Of a stretch of 8,329 nt of DNA, positions 1 to 6,482 are shown piece after piece (the stretch's first letter is position 1; the number at the start of each line of letters is the position of its first letter). The stretch comes from Dehalococcoidia bacterium. GTDB lineage: Bacteria > Chloroflexota > Dehalococcoidia > GIF9 > AB-539-J10. Below the pieces are notes generated by a model. It saw nothing but the letters and a program-made list of their open reading frames with translations, made no database searches and was not told where the DNA came from. The translations under genes and the position numbers were made by a program. Location of the stretch: positions 1 through 8,329 of the forward strand of contig DAOUSX010000033.1 of NCBI GenBank assembly GCA_030627025.1. Direction: 5' to 3'.

Positions 1-628
1 GGCAAAGATAAAGAAGGAATAGGGCACCTGGAGGTTTGAACCGCCCACGCATTCGCCATAACACAGCAAAAACCACCAGATTCCACAACAGAAAGTAAAT
101 TTGTGTTGGGTGCAGCGGAATTCCCCGGAGGCCACATTCGCTCACGGGATGGGTATAGATAACTGCCCAGGGCAAAGAACTAGGCTTACCATAGCAGCAA
201 CCATTTATGGCACAGCCAATTCTGCCTATAGCCTGAGCCACGGGAGCCCCAACAGCGACAGCATCACCAACAATTGCCAGGCTAGACCAAGCAATCTTCC
301 TCACCCTGGTGTAAATCCACACTCCCAGCAAAGCTCCGCCAATAGCCCCCAACAGGCTTAAACCAGCGAAACCTATAATCTGGATAGGTTCTCCAGGATG
401 AGTTACCACATGGTCAATAACATGAACCAGCCTGGATACGATAAGGCCACCAATAATGCCCCAGAGGAAGAGGTTATAAATAGTATCCTGTGAAATGCCC
501 AGCCTTTTTGCTTCCCGAGAGGCCATGGCCAGCAATGTCACGACCGCCAGGGCAACCATGATTCCGTACCACCTTACAGCAAGGGGACCAATGGTAAAGG
601 CAACAGGGTCTATATTAATAGTAAACAA
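1..628 (-). CDS. lgt: Prolipoprotein diacylglyceryl transferase (Lgt) family protein, C-terminus cut by window edge
   Basis: Integral membrane enzyme family that transfers diacylglycerol from phosphatidylglycerol to the lipobox cysteine of prolipoproteins. Translating the minus strand from TTG at 628 gives 209 codons before the window edge. The N-terminus is typical of Lgt (FTINIDPVAF, then GPLAVRWYGIM at residues 14-24), and hydrophobic helices follow. The signature region reads GRIGCAINGCCYG (135-147), then LPWAV, then HPTQIY (173-178). The TTG start is preferred because AGGTAGGAG lies just upstream, the family N-terminus begins exactly there, and no ATG occurs before residue 24. Compared with E. 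coli Lgt, Arg143 is kept (R136), but Asn146 and Glu151 align with Cys139 and Cys144, and His103 with a Leu. This GCCYG form resembles a divergent Lgt subfamily, so family membership is firm but lipoprotein-modifying activity is less certain. It has its own likely promoter, 100 nt after the preceding gene. Confidence 0.88.
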   Translation of the reverse strand, partial: MFTINIDPVAFTIGPLAVRWYGIMVALAVVTLLAMASREAKRLGISQDTIYNLFLWGIIGGLIVSRLVHVIDHVVTHPGEPIQIIGFAGLSLLGAIGGALLGVWIYTRVRKIAWSSLAIVGDAVAVGAPVAQAIGRIGCAINGCCYGKPSSLPWAVIYTHPVSECGLRGIPLHPTQIYFLLWNLVVFAVLWRMRGRFKPPGALFLLYLC

Positions 629-652
629 TTGCTCCTACCTCTCACCGCCCAT

Positions 653-661
653 ATAATAGCA
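653..661 (-). promoter_or_regulatory. Putative extended -10 promoter of lgt
   Basis: On the minus strand TGCTATTAT forms an extended -10 (TG-C-TATTAT), with no good -35 at the usual distance. The predicted start near 646 leaves a leader of about 18 nt that carries GAGAGGTAGGAG before the TTG codon. The rest of the 100-nt gap (629-728) holds no gene that I can recognise, only a weak GC-rich stem near 700-725. Confidence 0.4.
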
Positions 662-728
662 CAAGTATGATCGCTTTCTGGTCTATGAATCTCTCGTCGG
701 CCAAGGCCTTTCGGGCTAAGGTGGCTGT

Positions 729-1367
729 TTAATCTCTCCCTAAGAGCAGGAGAGGATACACTATATCGCTTGTGCAGCAAGGAACCCAAACTGCCAGGAA
801 CAGAAACAGAAATATAAAAGGCAGCAAAGGAATCCAATTGGCTACCCCAAATGCAGCAAAGTAAAACAACGAAGCCCAGGTGCTTAATAACACATGTCCA
901 GAGTGCGGGATTCTGGTTATTTGCTTCCAATAACCAATGGCAATGCCTAGCAGCGCCGCAGAATTTACAATTTTCCACTTTTCAATTCCAATAACAGGCA
1001 TTTGGGTGGTTTCGATAAAAGGCACATGGAATTCCATTGGAACATTAAGTAAGCCTCCACTCAGATAAGGAATTATGGCATCGCTTATCGTAGCGATACC
1101 AATTGACCCGGTCCAACCAACCAGAACAGCTACCCAAATTTTGCTTTGCCGGTATCTCACATACATCGCCGTGGTCACAAGTGCGCTCAGCACGATATGG
1201 ATTGGGTGCAAGGTGTAAAAAACGGTATGGGAAATGCCTGACGGAACCTCAGCAAGAACTATTATAGCCATGATGATGATCCCGGTGAGCGCCCCTAAGG
1301 CAGTAAAGGGAGCATGTTCCTTCAGTTCAGTTGTTATTCGCTTGAGCATTTCCAGAAACCAACTCAA
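729..1367 (-). CDS. Uncharacterised six-helix membrane protein encoded with a Zur-like regulator
   Basis: No function is assigned. The 212-residue product has about six hydrophobic segments (roughly residues 21-39, 48-69, 77-99, 133-147, 158-177 and 179-196). Potential metal ligands lie in or next to them: H18, H47, an HPIH motif (H54, H57), D96, E112, H114, E119, E129, H155/H158, and a Cys pair in PCCTSD (197-198). From memory, similar proteins with HP-H, GHVLLSTWASL and PCC-SDIV motifs occur in other bacteria and archaea without a known role. The TTG start overlaps the stop of the upstream regulator (TTGA), which indicates translational coupling; ATG at 1349 (six codons in) is an equally possible start. 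Co-transcription with a Zur-type repressor and the His/Cys content suggest a role in metal (perhaps zinc) transport or handling, which is inference. The C-terminus ends soon after the last helix. Confidence 0.8.
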   Translation of the reverse strand: MSWFLEMLKRITTELKEHAPFTALGALTGIIIMAIIVLAEVPSGISHTVFYTLHPIHIVLSALVTTAMYVRYRQSKIWVAVLVGWTGSIGIATISDAIIPYLSGGLLNVPMEFHVPFIETTQMPVIGIEKWKIVNSAALLGIAIGYWKQITRIPHSGHVLLSTWASLFYFAAFGVANWIPLLPFIFLFLFLAVWVPCCTSDIVYPLLLLGRD

Positions 1368-1810
1368 CCTATGAAGTTTTGTTTGACCTGTTTTCTATAG
1401 CAATCGGAGCAGAGTCCAGAAGACTCGGAGAGGTGGGATTCAGTGTGAAAGCCACGACTTTCGGCAAACCTGTCTTCTTCCTGGCATAATCCCTTATCAG
1501 CAAACTCCTGAATGGCTCCACACTGACGACAGACCACAAACCGATGACACCCTTCCCTTTTACCCAGGCTGCACCTCACAAATCCACCACTGGACAAGAC
1601 CCTGTGAGCCAGATTGAGGCGGCAGAATAGCTCAAGTATGCGGTAGATGGTAACATGGTTTAGATGCTTGCCTTGTCGGCGCAGAAGCCTTTGTATGTCA
1701 TAAGGTGCGAGTGATTCTTGCGCCTCCTCGAGAATCTCAAGCACCTGCCTCCGAGGCTTGGTAACTTTATAGCCCTGAGCCTGCAAAATTCGTATTGAAT
1801 CTTGAACCAT
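1364..1810 (-). CDS. zur: Fur-family metalloregulator, Zur-like
   Basis: Metal-dependent DNA-binding repressor of 148 residues, close to the usual Fur/Zur length. The N-terminal winged helix carries YKVTKPRRQVLEIL (14-27) and the recognition-helix region NHVTIYRILELF (51-62). The C-terminal dimerisation part has two CxxC pairs (C94/C97 and C134/C137) that form the structural zinc site. Aligned by eye with E. coli Zur, the regulatory-site ligands His77, Cys88, His96 and Glu111 correspond to H69, C80, H89 and E102. Having a Cys at that place favours Zur over Fur or PerR. I chose ATG at 1810 over the in-frame TTG at 1846, because the latter would lie upstream of the promoter and inside the palindrome, and would add 12 atypical residues. 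The gene is followed by an overlapping membrane-protein gene and is probably autoregulated. The metal specificity is inferred, and Fur or another specificity remains possible. Confidence 0.85.
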   Translation of the reverse strand: MVQDSIRILQAQGYKVTKPRRQVLEILEEAQESLAPYDIQRLLRRQGKHLNHVTIYRILELFCRLNLAHRVLSSGGFVRCSLGKREGCHRFVVCRQCGAIQEFADKGLCQEEDRFAESRGFHTESHLSESSGLCSDCYRKQVKQNFIG

Positions 1811-1817
1811 AGGCGAT

Positions 1818-1846
1818 ATTATATAGGGGTGCAAGCTTAAATGCAA
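1818..1846 (-). promoter_or_regulatory. Promoter of the zur-like gene, predicted leaderless
   Basis: On the minus strand there is a perfect -10 TATAAT (1823-1818), a 17-nt spacer and a -35 TTGCAT (1846-1841; the TTG matches consensus). Seven nucleotides separate the -10 from the A of ATG at 1810, so the predicted transcript begins at or within a base or two of the start codon. No Shine-Dalgarno sequence could be present on such an mRNA. The -35 lies inside the adjacent palindrome. Confidence 0.65.
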
Positions 1847-1856
1847 CAGTGTTGCA
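1842..1856. promoter_or_regulatory. Perfect 15-bp palindrome, probable Fur/Zur-family operator
   Basis: The sequence TGCAACA-G-TGTTGCA is a perfect inverted repeat with 7-1-7 geometry, the same layout as the Fur, PerR and Zur boxes of Bacillus subtilis, although its half-site differs. It covers the -35 hexamer of the zur-like promoter, where a bound repressor would block RNA polymerase. It sits 31 bp upstream of the gene's start codon and just after the end of the helicase gene. The target protein is inferred from position and geometry. Confidence 0.7.
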
Positions 1857-1868
1857 ATTAGGGCCGTG

Positions 1869-4151
1869 TTAAGCAGTCAGTTCCTCAAGCAGTATTAAAG
1901 CTGCCTTCTTATCCAGTGGCTGGTTGTTGTTGCCACACTTTGGCGATTGGATGCAAGATGGACACCCGTCTGAGCAGGGGCATTCCTCAATCAAGCTTAA
2001 GGTAGCTCGCCATAGCTCGGTTATCATCTCAAATCCCTTCTCAGCAATGCCGATGCCTCCAGGATAGGCATCATAGATAAAAATCTGCGCCTTCCCGGTA
2101 TCAGGATGAAAAGACGTGGAGACGCCGCCAATGTCATTTCGGTCACACAGGGCGAATAGAGGAAGTATGCCTATGGAAGCGTGTTCACAAGCATGCAGTC
2201 CGCCATAGAAATCAAGTCCAGCATCCGCTATCCTATTGATCGCCTTTTGCGGCAAATCAAACCATAAGGACTGAGTAAAGAAAGTCTGTGGTGGTAAGGC
2301 AAGCGGCTCCTCGCCGAGAACCTCTTCAGTGAATTGCCTCTTTTTCTTAAAGCCAATTACTGTGGTGGTAACATCCACATTTCCTAGGTAGACTTTTATG
2401 CCTTTATGCTCTTTTTCTCTGGTTATCCTTGTAACACTCAGGTCGGTGATTTCCTTGGCTTGAGTGTAGTAATCAACTTGCGTTGGCGTTGCCAAAGCAG
2501 TGCGGGTGCTTAAATCAAGTTCAACGATTAAATAGGACTCTCCCTGGTGGAGGTAAATAGCGCCAGGGTGTATTTGAGAAAAAGCAGCGCTTTCCTCTAC
2601 GGTCTCTAACATACATCCTTGTGAAATATCAACCACAGTATAGTTATTCTTCGATGTCGCTCGTATATTTACATCTTGAGCGGGGTAAGCGACAGTGGGA
2701 GAAAGATACCATTTATTCTTGACTTGCCTCATTTTGCCTTCTCGCACTAGCCTGCCCACTTCTATTTCAATGTTACTGCCGAAGAAGTCTTTATCGTCAC
2801 TATCCAGAGGTTTTTCCCAGGCAGCGCATAGAAGATGAGGTTCGAGGATGTACGGATTTTCGGGATTGATTAAGGCATTATCGAAGTTCTTGCTGAAGAA
2901 GAAATCCGGATGCCGCATGAGGTATTGGTCAAGAGGGTTATCTTGGCCAATGAGGAAGCTTAGAGAGCTGCCTGTAGTTCGTCCACTGCGTCCTGCTTGC
3001 TGCCAGGCGCTGGCAATGCTGCCGGGGTAGCCAGTAAGCACTGTTGCCTCCAAATCACCGATGTCTATGCCCAATTCCAGAGCTGTTGTGGCTACTAAAC
3101 CGAGGAGCTCGCCATTGAAGAATTGGCGTTCAATTTGGCGTCTTGTCTCCGGAAGGTAACCTGCTCGGTATGGACTGATTTTCGAGCTAAGGGAAGATGG
3201 TAGTTGCTGCTGGGTGTAAATGTAGACAAGCTCGGTTAGCTTGCGAGTGCGCGTGAAAATAAGGCTGCGGATATTGCTAGCAATGAGCTGACTGAGAAGA
3301 AAGGCTGCCTCGCTGTTGGGACTACGCCTGGTGCTTTTAGTTTCATCGATAATCGGTGGATTCCAAAAGGCAAAATATTTCTTTCCATGAGGCGAGCCAT
3401 CTTCAGAAATTACCTGAAATGGTAATCCAACTAGATTTTGGGCATGTTCTTTGGGATTGGCAATTGTTGCGGAACAACAAATGAATCGAGGACTGGAATT
3501 GTACAAGGTGCAAACGCGCCGCAATCTTCGCAGCACATTGGCGGCATGGGAACCGAACACACCTCGGTAAACATGTGCTTCGTCGATGACTACGTAGCTC
3601 AGGTTGCGAAATAACCTCGACCACGATTGGTGATTTGGCAAAATGGCAAGGTGGAGCATGTCAGGGTTAGTGAGCACTATCCTGGCTTGCTTTTTTATGC
3701 TCATTCTCTGTGCTTGCGGCGTATCACCATCAAATGTAGCTATGGCTCCATTGGAAAGGAACTCGGGACAAGCTATTTCCTGCAAGCTGGATAATTGGTC
3801 TTGAGCTAGGGCTTTGGTAGGGAAAAGGTAAAGAGCGCAGCTATTTTTGTTGGTTAAAAGCGCCTCTAGTGTGGCTAGGTGATAACACAAAGTTTTCCCG
3901 CTGGCACTGGGCGTAGCTATTATTACATTTTCTCCGGCAAGACTGAGGTTTAACGCCTTTATTTGATGGCTGTAAAGGGAAGATATGCCCAGCGACTTGA
4001 GCCTGGCTTTAAGGGCAGGCTTGATGTTCAGCGTATCCAGCTCACTGCAGACAACGCGTTGCGAAGGAATATGCTCGATGTGAACCAGTTGCTGCCTGTA
4101 AATAGGAAGTGTCTTAAGGTGATGCAGGAAAGCAACAGCATCCATCAGCAC
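1869..4151 (-). CDS. mrfA: DEAH-box superfamily 2 helicase with C-terminal DUF1998 cysteine cluster, MrfA/YprA type
   Basis: ATP-dependent 3'-5' DNA helicase family; in Bacillus subtilis MrfA (YprA) acts in repair of mitomycin-C damage with the nuclease MrfB. The 760-residue product is close to that protein in length. Motifs in order: Q-motif region around Y60/H62-Q63; Walker A ATPSASGKT (79-87); PTKALAQDQL (111-120); TNPDMLH (161-167); DEAH (190-193); CSATIANP; TTALELGIDIGDL; QQAGRSGRT. The last about 90 residues are the DUF1998 part, with YPGGIG and a four-cysteine zinc site (C726, C730, C733, C739: CPSC, then SPKCG). The GTG start lies one base past the DUF503 stop codon; ATG at 4145 is an alternative. 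No strong ribosome site is visible, so coupling to the upstream gene is likely. No mrfB is present in the window. The helicase class is certain; the exact orthology is likely. Confidence 0.93.
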   Translation of the reverse strand: MLMDAVAFLHHLKTLPIYRQQLVHIEHIPSQRVVCSELDTLNIKPALKARLKSLGISSLYSHQIKALNLSLAGENVIIATPSASGKTLCYHLATLEALLTNKNSCALYLFPTKALAQDQLSSLQEIACPEFLSNGAIATFDGDTPQAQRMSIKKQARIVLTNPDMLHLAILPNHQSWSRLFRNLSYVVIDEAHVYRGVFGSHAANVLRRLRRVCTLYNSSPRFICCSATIANPKEHAQNLVGLPFQVISEDGSPHGKKYFAFWNPPIIDETKSTRRSPNSEAAFLLSQLIASNIRSLIFTRTRKLTELVYIYTQQQLPSSLSSKISPYRAGYLPETRRQIERQFFNGELLGLVATTALELGIDIGDLEATVLTGYPGSIASAWQQAGRSGRTTGSSLSFLIGQDNPLDQYLMRHPDFFFSKNFDNALINPENPYILEPHLLCAAWEKPLDSDDKDFFGSNIEIEVGRLVREGKMRQVKNKWYLSPTVAYPAQDVNIRATSKNNYTVVDISQGCMLETVEESAAFSQIHPGAIYLHQGESYLIVELDLSTRTALATPTQVDYYTQAKEITDLSVTRITREKEHKGIKVYLGNVDVTTTVIGFKKKRQFTEEVLGEEPLALPPQTFFTQSLWFDLPQKAINRIADAGLDFYGGLHACEHASIGILPLFALCDRNDIGGVSTSFHPDTGKAQIFIYDAYPGGIGIAEKGFEMITELWRATLSLIEECPCSDGCPSCIQSPKCGNNNQPLDKKAALILLEELTA

Positions 4152-4152
4152 T

Positions 4153-4446
4153 TTAGGGAGCTGGGAAGGTTTCTATTCTTGAGCTAAGTAGTTCCAATTC
4201 AGGGTAGTTTTGAGTAATGAACCTGATCGCGTTAGACAAAGTTTCATCATTGTGGCTTTTGTGGGTGCTAACGCAGGCAAGTCCCAGCGTGGCTAGCTGC
4301 CAGGAATGTTGATTATCCACTTCGGCTACAGAGACATTAAACTTATTGTGTAGCCGAGTAGTAATGGATTTAATTACCCGACGTTTGCCCTTAAGGGATT
4401 GATTCTCTGGAAGGCGGAGCTGTACTCGGCATACACCCACATGCAT
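4153..4446 (-). CDS. DUF503 family protein (YlxP-like)
   Basis: Small protein of 97 residues, normal for the family, whose function is not established. Family hallmarks are present: the N-terminal strand MHVGVCRVQLRLPE, then SLKGKRRVIKSI (18-29), FNVSVAEVD (36-44) and W49QLATLGLACVS. Together these predict a compact ferredoxin-like alpha/beta fold. In Firmicutes relatives often lie near rbfA and other translation genes; here the partner is a repair-type helicase beginning one base after its stop codon, so the two are almost certainly co-transcribed and translationally coupled. The ATG start fits the family N-terminus, although no clear Shine-Dalgarno sequence precedes it. A promoter lies directly upstream. 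No function is proposed. Confidence 0.9.
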   Translation of the reverse strand: MHVGVCRVQLRLPENQSLKGKRRVIKSITTRLHNKFNVSVAEVDNQHSWQLATLGLACVSTHKSHNDETLSNAIRFITQNYPELELLSSRIETFPAP

Positions 4447-4490
4447 TTTTGCTAAAGACGATTCGCTATTGTTGTTGAACGACCTGATTA

Positions 4491-4519
4491 ATTGTACCCT
4501 GAAGTTCTCTCAAAGCCAA
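4491..4519 (-). promoter_or_regulatory. Promoter of the DUF503-helicase unit
   Basis: On the minus strand, -35 TTGGCT (4519-4514), a 17-nt spacer and -10 TACAAT (4496-4491) match the sigma-70 consensus at 4/6 and 5/6 positions. The predicted start near 4484 gives a leader of about 38 nt. The -35 begins four bases after the stop codon of the HhH-GPD gene, so this unit can be expressed independently of it. Confidence 0.6.
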
Positions 4520-4522
4520 GCG

Positions 4523-5161
4523 TTAACTTTTGATCGGGCTATGGCATTCTTCTTGTAGCGGACAAATAGAGCATTTTTTACCTTTGCAGAATTCTAGATT
4601 TATCTTCACCAAAGAGGATTCAATGCCAGGAAGCACAAGCTCTTTATTCCTTAACCCGAGATTGGAAGCAACCTCCCTGGCAAGTGCTGAGATGGATGGT
4701 TTTGCCTTCTCCCAAACCTCCTTTAGTTCCCTGAGAAAAATATTAACCGCTGTTGGACCAATACCCTTGAATTCAAGCAATTTTTCCTCCAGGTCTTTAC
4801 TATCTAAAGATTGGTCATATAAATTCTGTAGTGAACCATGCCTTTTCTTTAATTTGTTAGCTATGTTAAGTAAGTTGGATGCTGTAGAGAAATCGTAGCG
4901 CACATAACCCCCAGAATCTAATATCTCCACCAGCTTATCCCAGCCAGCATCGATGATATTTTCAGGAGTCACAACTCCCACTCTTTCAAATTCTTGAAAA
5001 GTTCTCTTGGCTGTTTTGGAGGAAATCCTTTTAGCAAACAGAATTGAGGCAAGGAACCATTTGAATCTATCTTCTTCCTTGTTTAAGTTGAGTCCTAGTT
5101 CCTGTGAATAGGTTGGTAAAGTTAGCACTTTTTCTATAATATCCGTCGTTTTAGTTGACAT
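4523..5161 (-). CDS. Endonuclease III-like HhH-GPD iron-sulfur protein with atypical active site
   Basis: Member of the helix-hairpin-helix-GPD base-excision glycosylase superfamily, 212 residues, similar in length to endonuclease III. The hairpin is LLEFKGIGPTAVNIFL (128-143). The C-terminal [4Fe-4S] site is C192, C197, C200 and C206 (C-x4-C-x2-C-x5-C), slightly tighter than the C-x6-C-x2-C-x5-C of endonuclease III. Aligned by eye with E. coli Nth, the catalytic Lys (GVGRKTAN) falls on T137 and the catalytic Asp (VDTH) on S158. It therefore lacks both residues of a bifunctional glycosylase/lyase, and may be a monofunctional glycosylase with a shifted active site or a DNA-structure-binding protein. 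ATG at 5161 is chosen over TTG at 5167, which adds only two residues. It is divergent from mpgS and lies upstream of the DUF503-helicase unit. The superfamily is secure; the substrate is unknown. Confidence 0.85.
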   Translation of the reverse strand: MSTKTTDIIEKVLTLPTYSQELGLNLNKEEDRFKWFLASILFAKRISSKTAKRTFQEFERVGVVTPENIIDAGWDKLVEILDSGGYVRYDFSTASNLLNIANKLKKRHGSLQNLYDQSLDSKDLEEKLLEFKGIGPTAVNIFLRELKEVWEKAKPSISALAREVASNLGLRNKELVLPGIESSLVKINLEFCKGKKCSICPLQEECHSPIKS

Positions 5162-5202
5162 GATCAAAAACCTACTATTACGCGAGAAGGCATTTGTTTT
5201 AT

Positions 5203-5231
5203 TTTAATACTCGAGTCATCTTGTGTATAAT
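5203..5231 (+). promoter_or_regulatory. Putative promoter of mpgS
   Basis: A perfect -10 TATAAT (5226-5231) lies in an AT-rich region with a weak -35 (TTTAAT, 5203-5208) at 17-nt spacing and A/T-rich sequence upstream. The predicted start near 5238 gives a leader of about 46 nt ending in a ribosome site. The HhH-GPD gene diverges from this same 122-nt gap, but I found no convincing minus-strand promoter. Confidence 0.5.
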
Positions 5232-5274
5232 TTATTTGGTAGATAGCTAACTTTGATATTATCTTCTTTTTAGT

Positions 5275-5279
5275 GGAGG
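5275..5279 (+). promoter_or_regulatory. Ribosome binding site of mpgS
   Basis: GGAGG (within GTGGAGGG) lies four bases before ATG 5284. It is the strongest Shine-Dalgarno sequence in the window and fixes the start of mpgS. Confidence 0.75.
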
Positions 5280-5283
5280 GCAG

Positions 5284-6477
5284 ATGTTTATTGAGAGTCC
5301 GAGGTATACTGAGCGTTTTGGAGCGGTAAGGATAAATGCTGTACAACGAGTTATCGCGTTAGATTCGGGATTTAAAAGTGAGCTGCCTCCTTATGGTGCC
5401 ATGGGGGTGATGAAAATAGATGAAGATACCATCAAACGCTTTGAAGATAAGATGGCGGTGGTAATTCCAATCAAGGATGAAAAGCTCAAGTTATTTGAAG
5501 GTGTGATTAGTGGCTTGCCACATGATTGCTTGATTATAGTGGTATCGAACAGCCAGCAGGGAAGAATTGATAGGTTTAAAATGGAAAAGGATGCTCTGAA
5601 TCAAATTTGTCGCTATACGATGCGCAATGCCTTCATTATACATCAAAAAGATCCTATCATTGCTGATGCTGCCAGGCAGGCGGGGTATGATGACATCTTA
5701 GGAGAGGATGGGCTGATACGGGATGGTAAAAGTGAGGCTATGGTAATAGGCTTACTTATGGCTAAAGTGGCAGAGAAAGAATATGTTGGCTTTATTGATG
5801 CTGACAATTATTTCCCTGGCGCGGTATTAGAGTATGTCAGGGATTTCGCTGCTGGTTTTAGCTTAGCTCGGTCTCCTTACAGTATGGTAAGGATATTATG
5901 GCATTATAAGCCTAAAATCTCAGGCGGGATATACTTTAAGAAATGGGGAAGGGTGTCAGAAACCACTAACAAGTGCCTGAATGATTTGATTTTCTCCAAA
6001 ACGGACTTTGAAACTGAAGTGATAAAGACGGGAAATGCTGGAGAGCATGCTATAAGTATGAAGCTTGCTGAGCTTTTGCCTTATGCTTCCGGGTACGCTG
6101 TGGAACCTGGTGAGCTGATGTTCCTGTTTGAGAGTTTTGGCGGCATATTGCCCGAGATAGACCATGAAGCTGTAGAGCGTGGTATAGACTTATTTCAAAT
6201 CGAGACTAGGAACCCTCATATGCACGAGGAGAGGGGAATACAGCATCTTAAGCACATGTTGATTGAGGGGCTAGCTACTATTTACCATTCGCCACTTTGT
6301 GAGGAAGGGACAAAAAGGCTTATCTTAAGAGAACTAGTCAATCAGGGAGCTTTAAGCAGTAGGGAAAAACCACCTGTCCCTCATTTTAATGCTCCAATAG
6401 GTAAAATAGATAGCTCGAAGTTTATGAACGTTATAAAAGAGCACCTTGGTGTACTTTACGCCTTACATGAGGAATAA
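5284..6477 (+). CDS. mpgS: Mannosyl-3-phosphoglycerate synthase (GT55)
   Basis: Cytoplasmic glycosyltransferase that joins mannose from GDP-mannose to 3-phosphoglycerate, giving mannosyl-3-phosphoglycerate; a phosphatase (MpgP) then yields the compatible solute mannosylglycerate. The 397-residue product resembles Pyrococcus MpgS along its whole length: FGAV (12-15), KMAVVIPIKDEKL (56-68), IIVVSNS (84-90), IHQKDP (119-124), the metal-binding DAD within GFIDADNYFPGA (169-180), YFKKWGRVSE (217-226), TGNAGEHA (249-256) and QIETRNPHMHE (305-315), whose histidines include the expected metal ligand. In Dehalococcoides the synthase is fused to the phosphatase (MgsD); here the protein ends after the synthase domain, so a separate MpgP would be needed. 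The start is set by GGAGG. The gene converges on the asparagine-synthase-like gene with a 5-nt gap. A sugar nucleotidyltransferase starting at the right edge may supply GDP-mannose. Confidence 0.95.
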   Translation: MFIESPRYTERFGAVRINAVQRVIALDSGFKSELPPYGAMGVMKIDEDTIKRFEDKMAVVIPIKDEKLKLFEGVISGLPHDCLIIVVSNSQQGRIDRFKMEKDALNQICRYTMRNAFIIHQKDPIIADAARQAGYDDILGEDGLIRDGKSEAMVIGLLMAKVAEKEYVGFIDADNYFPGAVLEYVRDFAAGFSLARSPYSMVRILWHYKPKISGGIYFKKWGRVSETTNKCLNDLIFSKTDFETEVIKTGNAGEHAISMKLAELLPYASGYAVEPGELMFLFESFGGILPEIDHEAVERGIDLFQIETRNPHMHEERGIQHLKHMLIEGLATIYHSPLCEEGTKRLILRELVNQGALSSREKPPVPHFNAPIGKIDSSKFMNVIKEHLGVLYALHEE

Positions 6478-6482
6478 GGAGT

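Noticed and set aside
101..361. 86-codon plus-strand open frame
   Set aside because: It lies antisense to the conserved lgt coding region; the translation is not protein-like and has no ribosome site.
699..725. GC-rich imperfect stem between the membrane-protein gene and lgt, as a terminator or riboswitch
   Set aside because: Pairing is short with mismatches, there is no T-tract on the minus strand, and it matches no riboswitch consensus I know.
610..978. 122-codon minus-strand open frame overlapping the membrane-protein gene
   Set aside because: It is in another frame of the clearly membrane-protein-coding strand and runs through the lgt promoter and start.
1811..1846. Longer zur-like form starting at TTG 1846
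   Set aside because: The start would fall inside the palindrome and upstream of the perfect -10; the extra 12 residues do not resemble Fur-family N-termini.
4530..4898. 122-codon plus-strand open frame
   Set aside because: It is the antisense shadow of the HhH-GPD gene, whose hairpin and cysteine cluster are clearly coding.
5164..5346. 60-codon minus-strand open frame in the gap between the HhH-GPD gene and mpgS
   Set aside because: It overlaps the well-supported start, ribosome site and promoter of mpgS, its composition is low in complexity (K/I/S-rich), and it matches no family I know.
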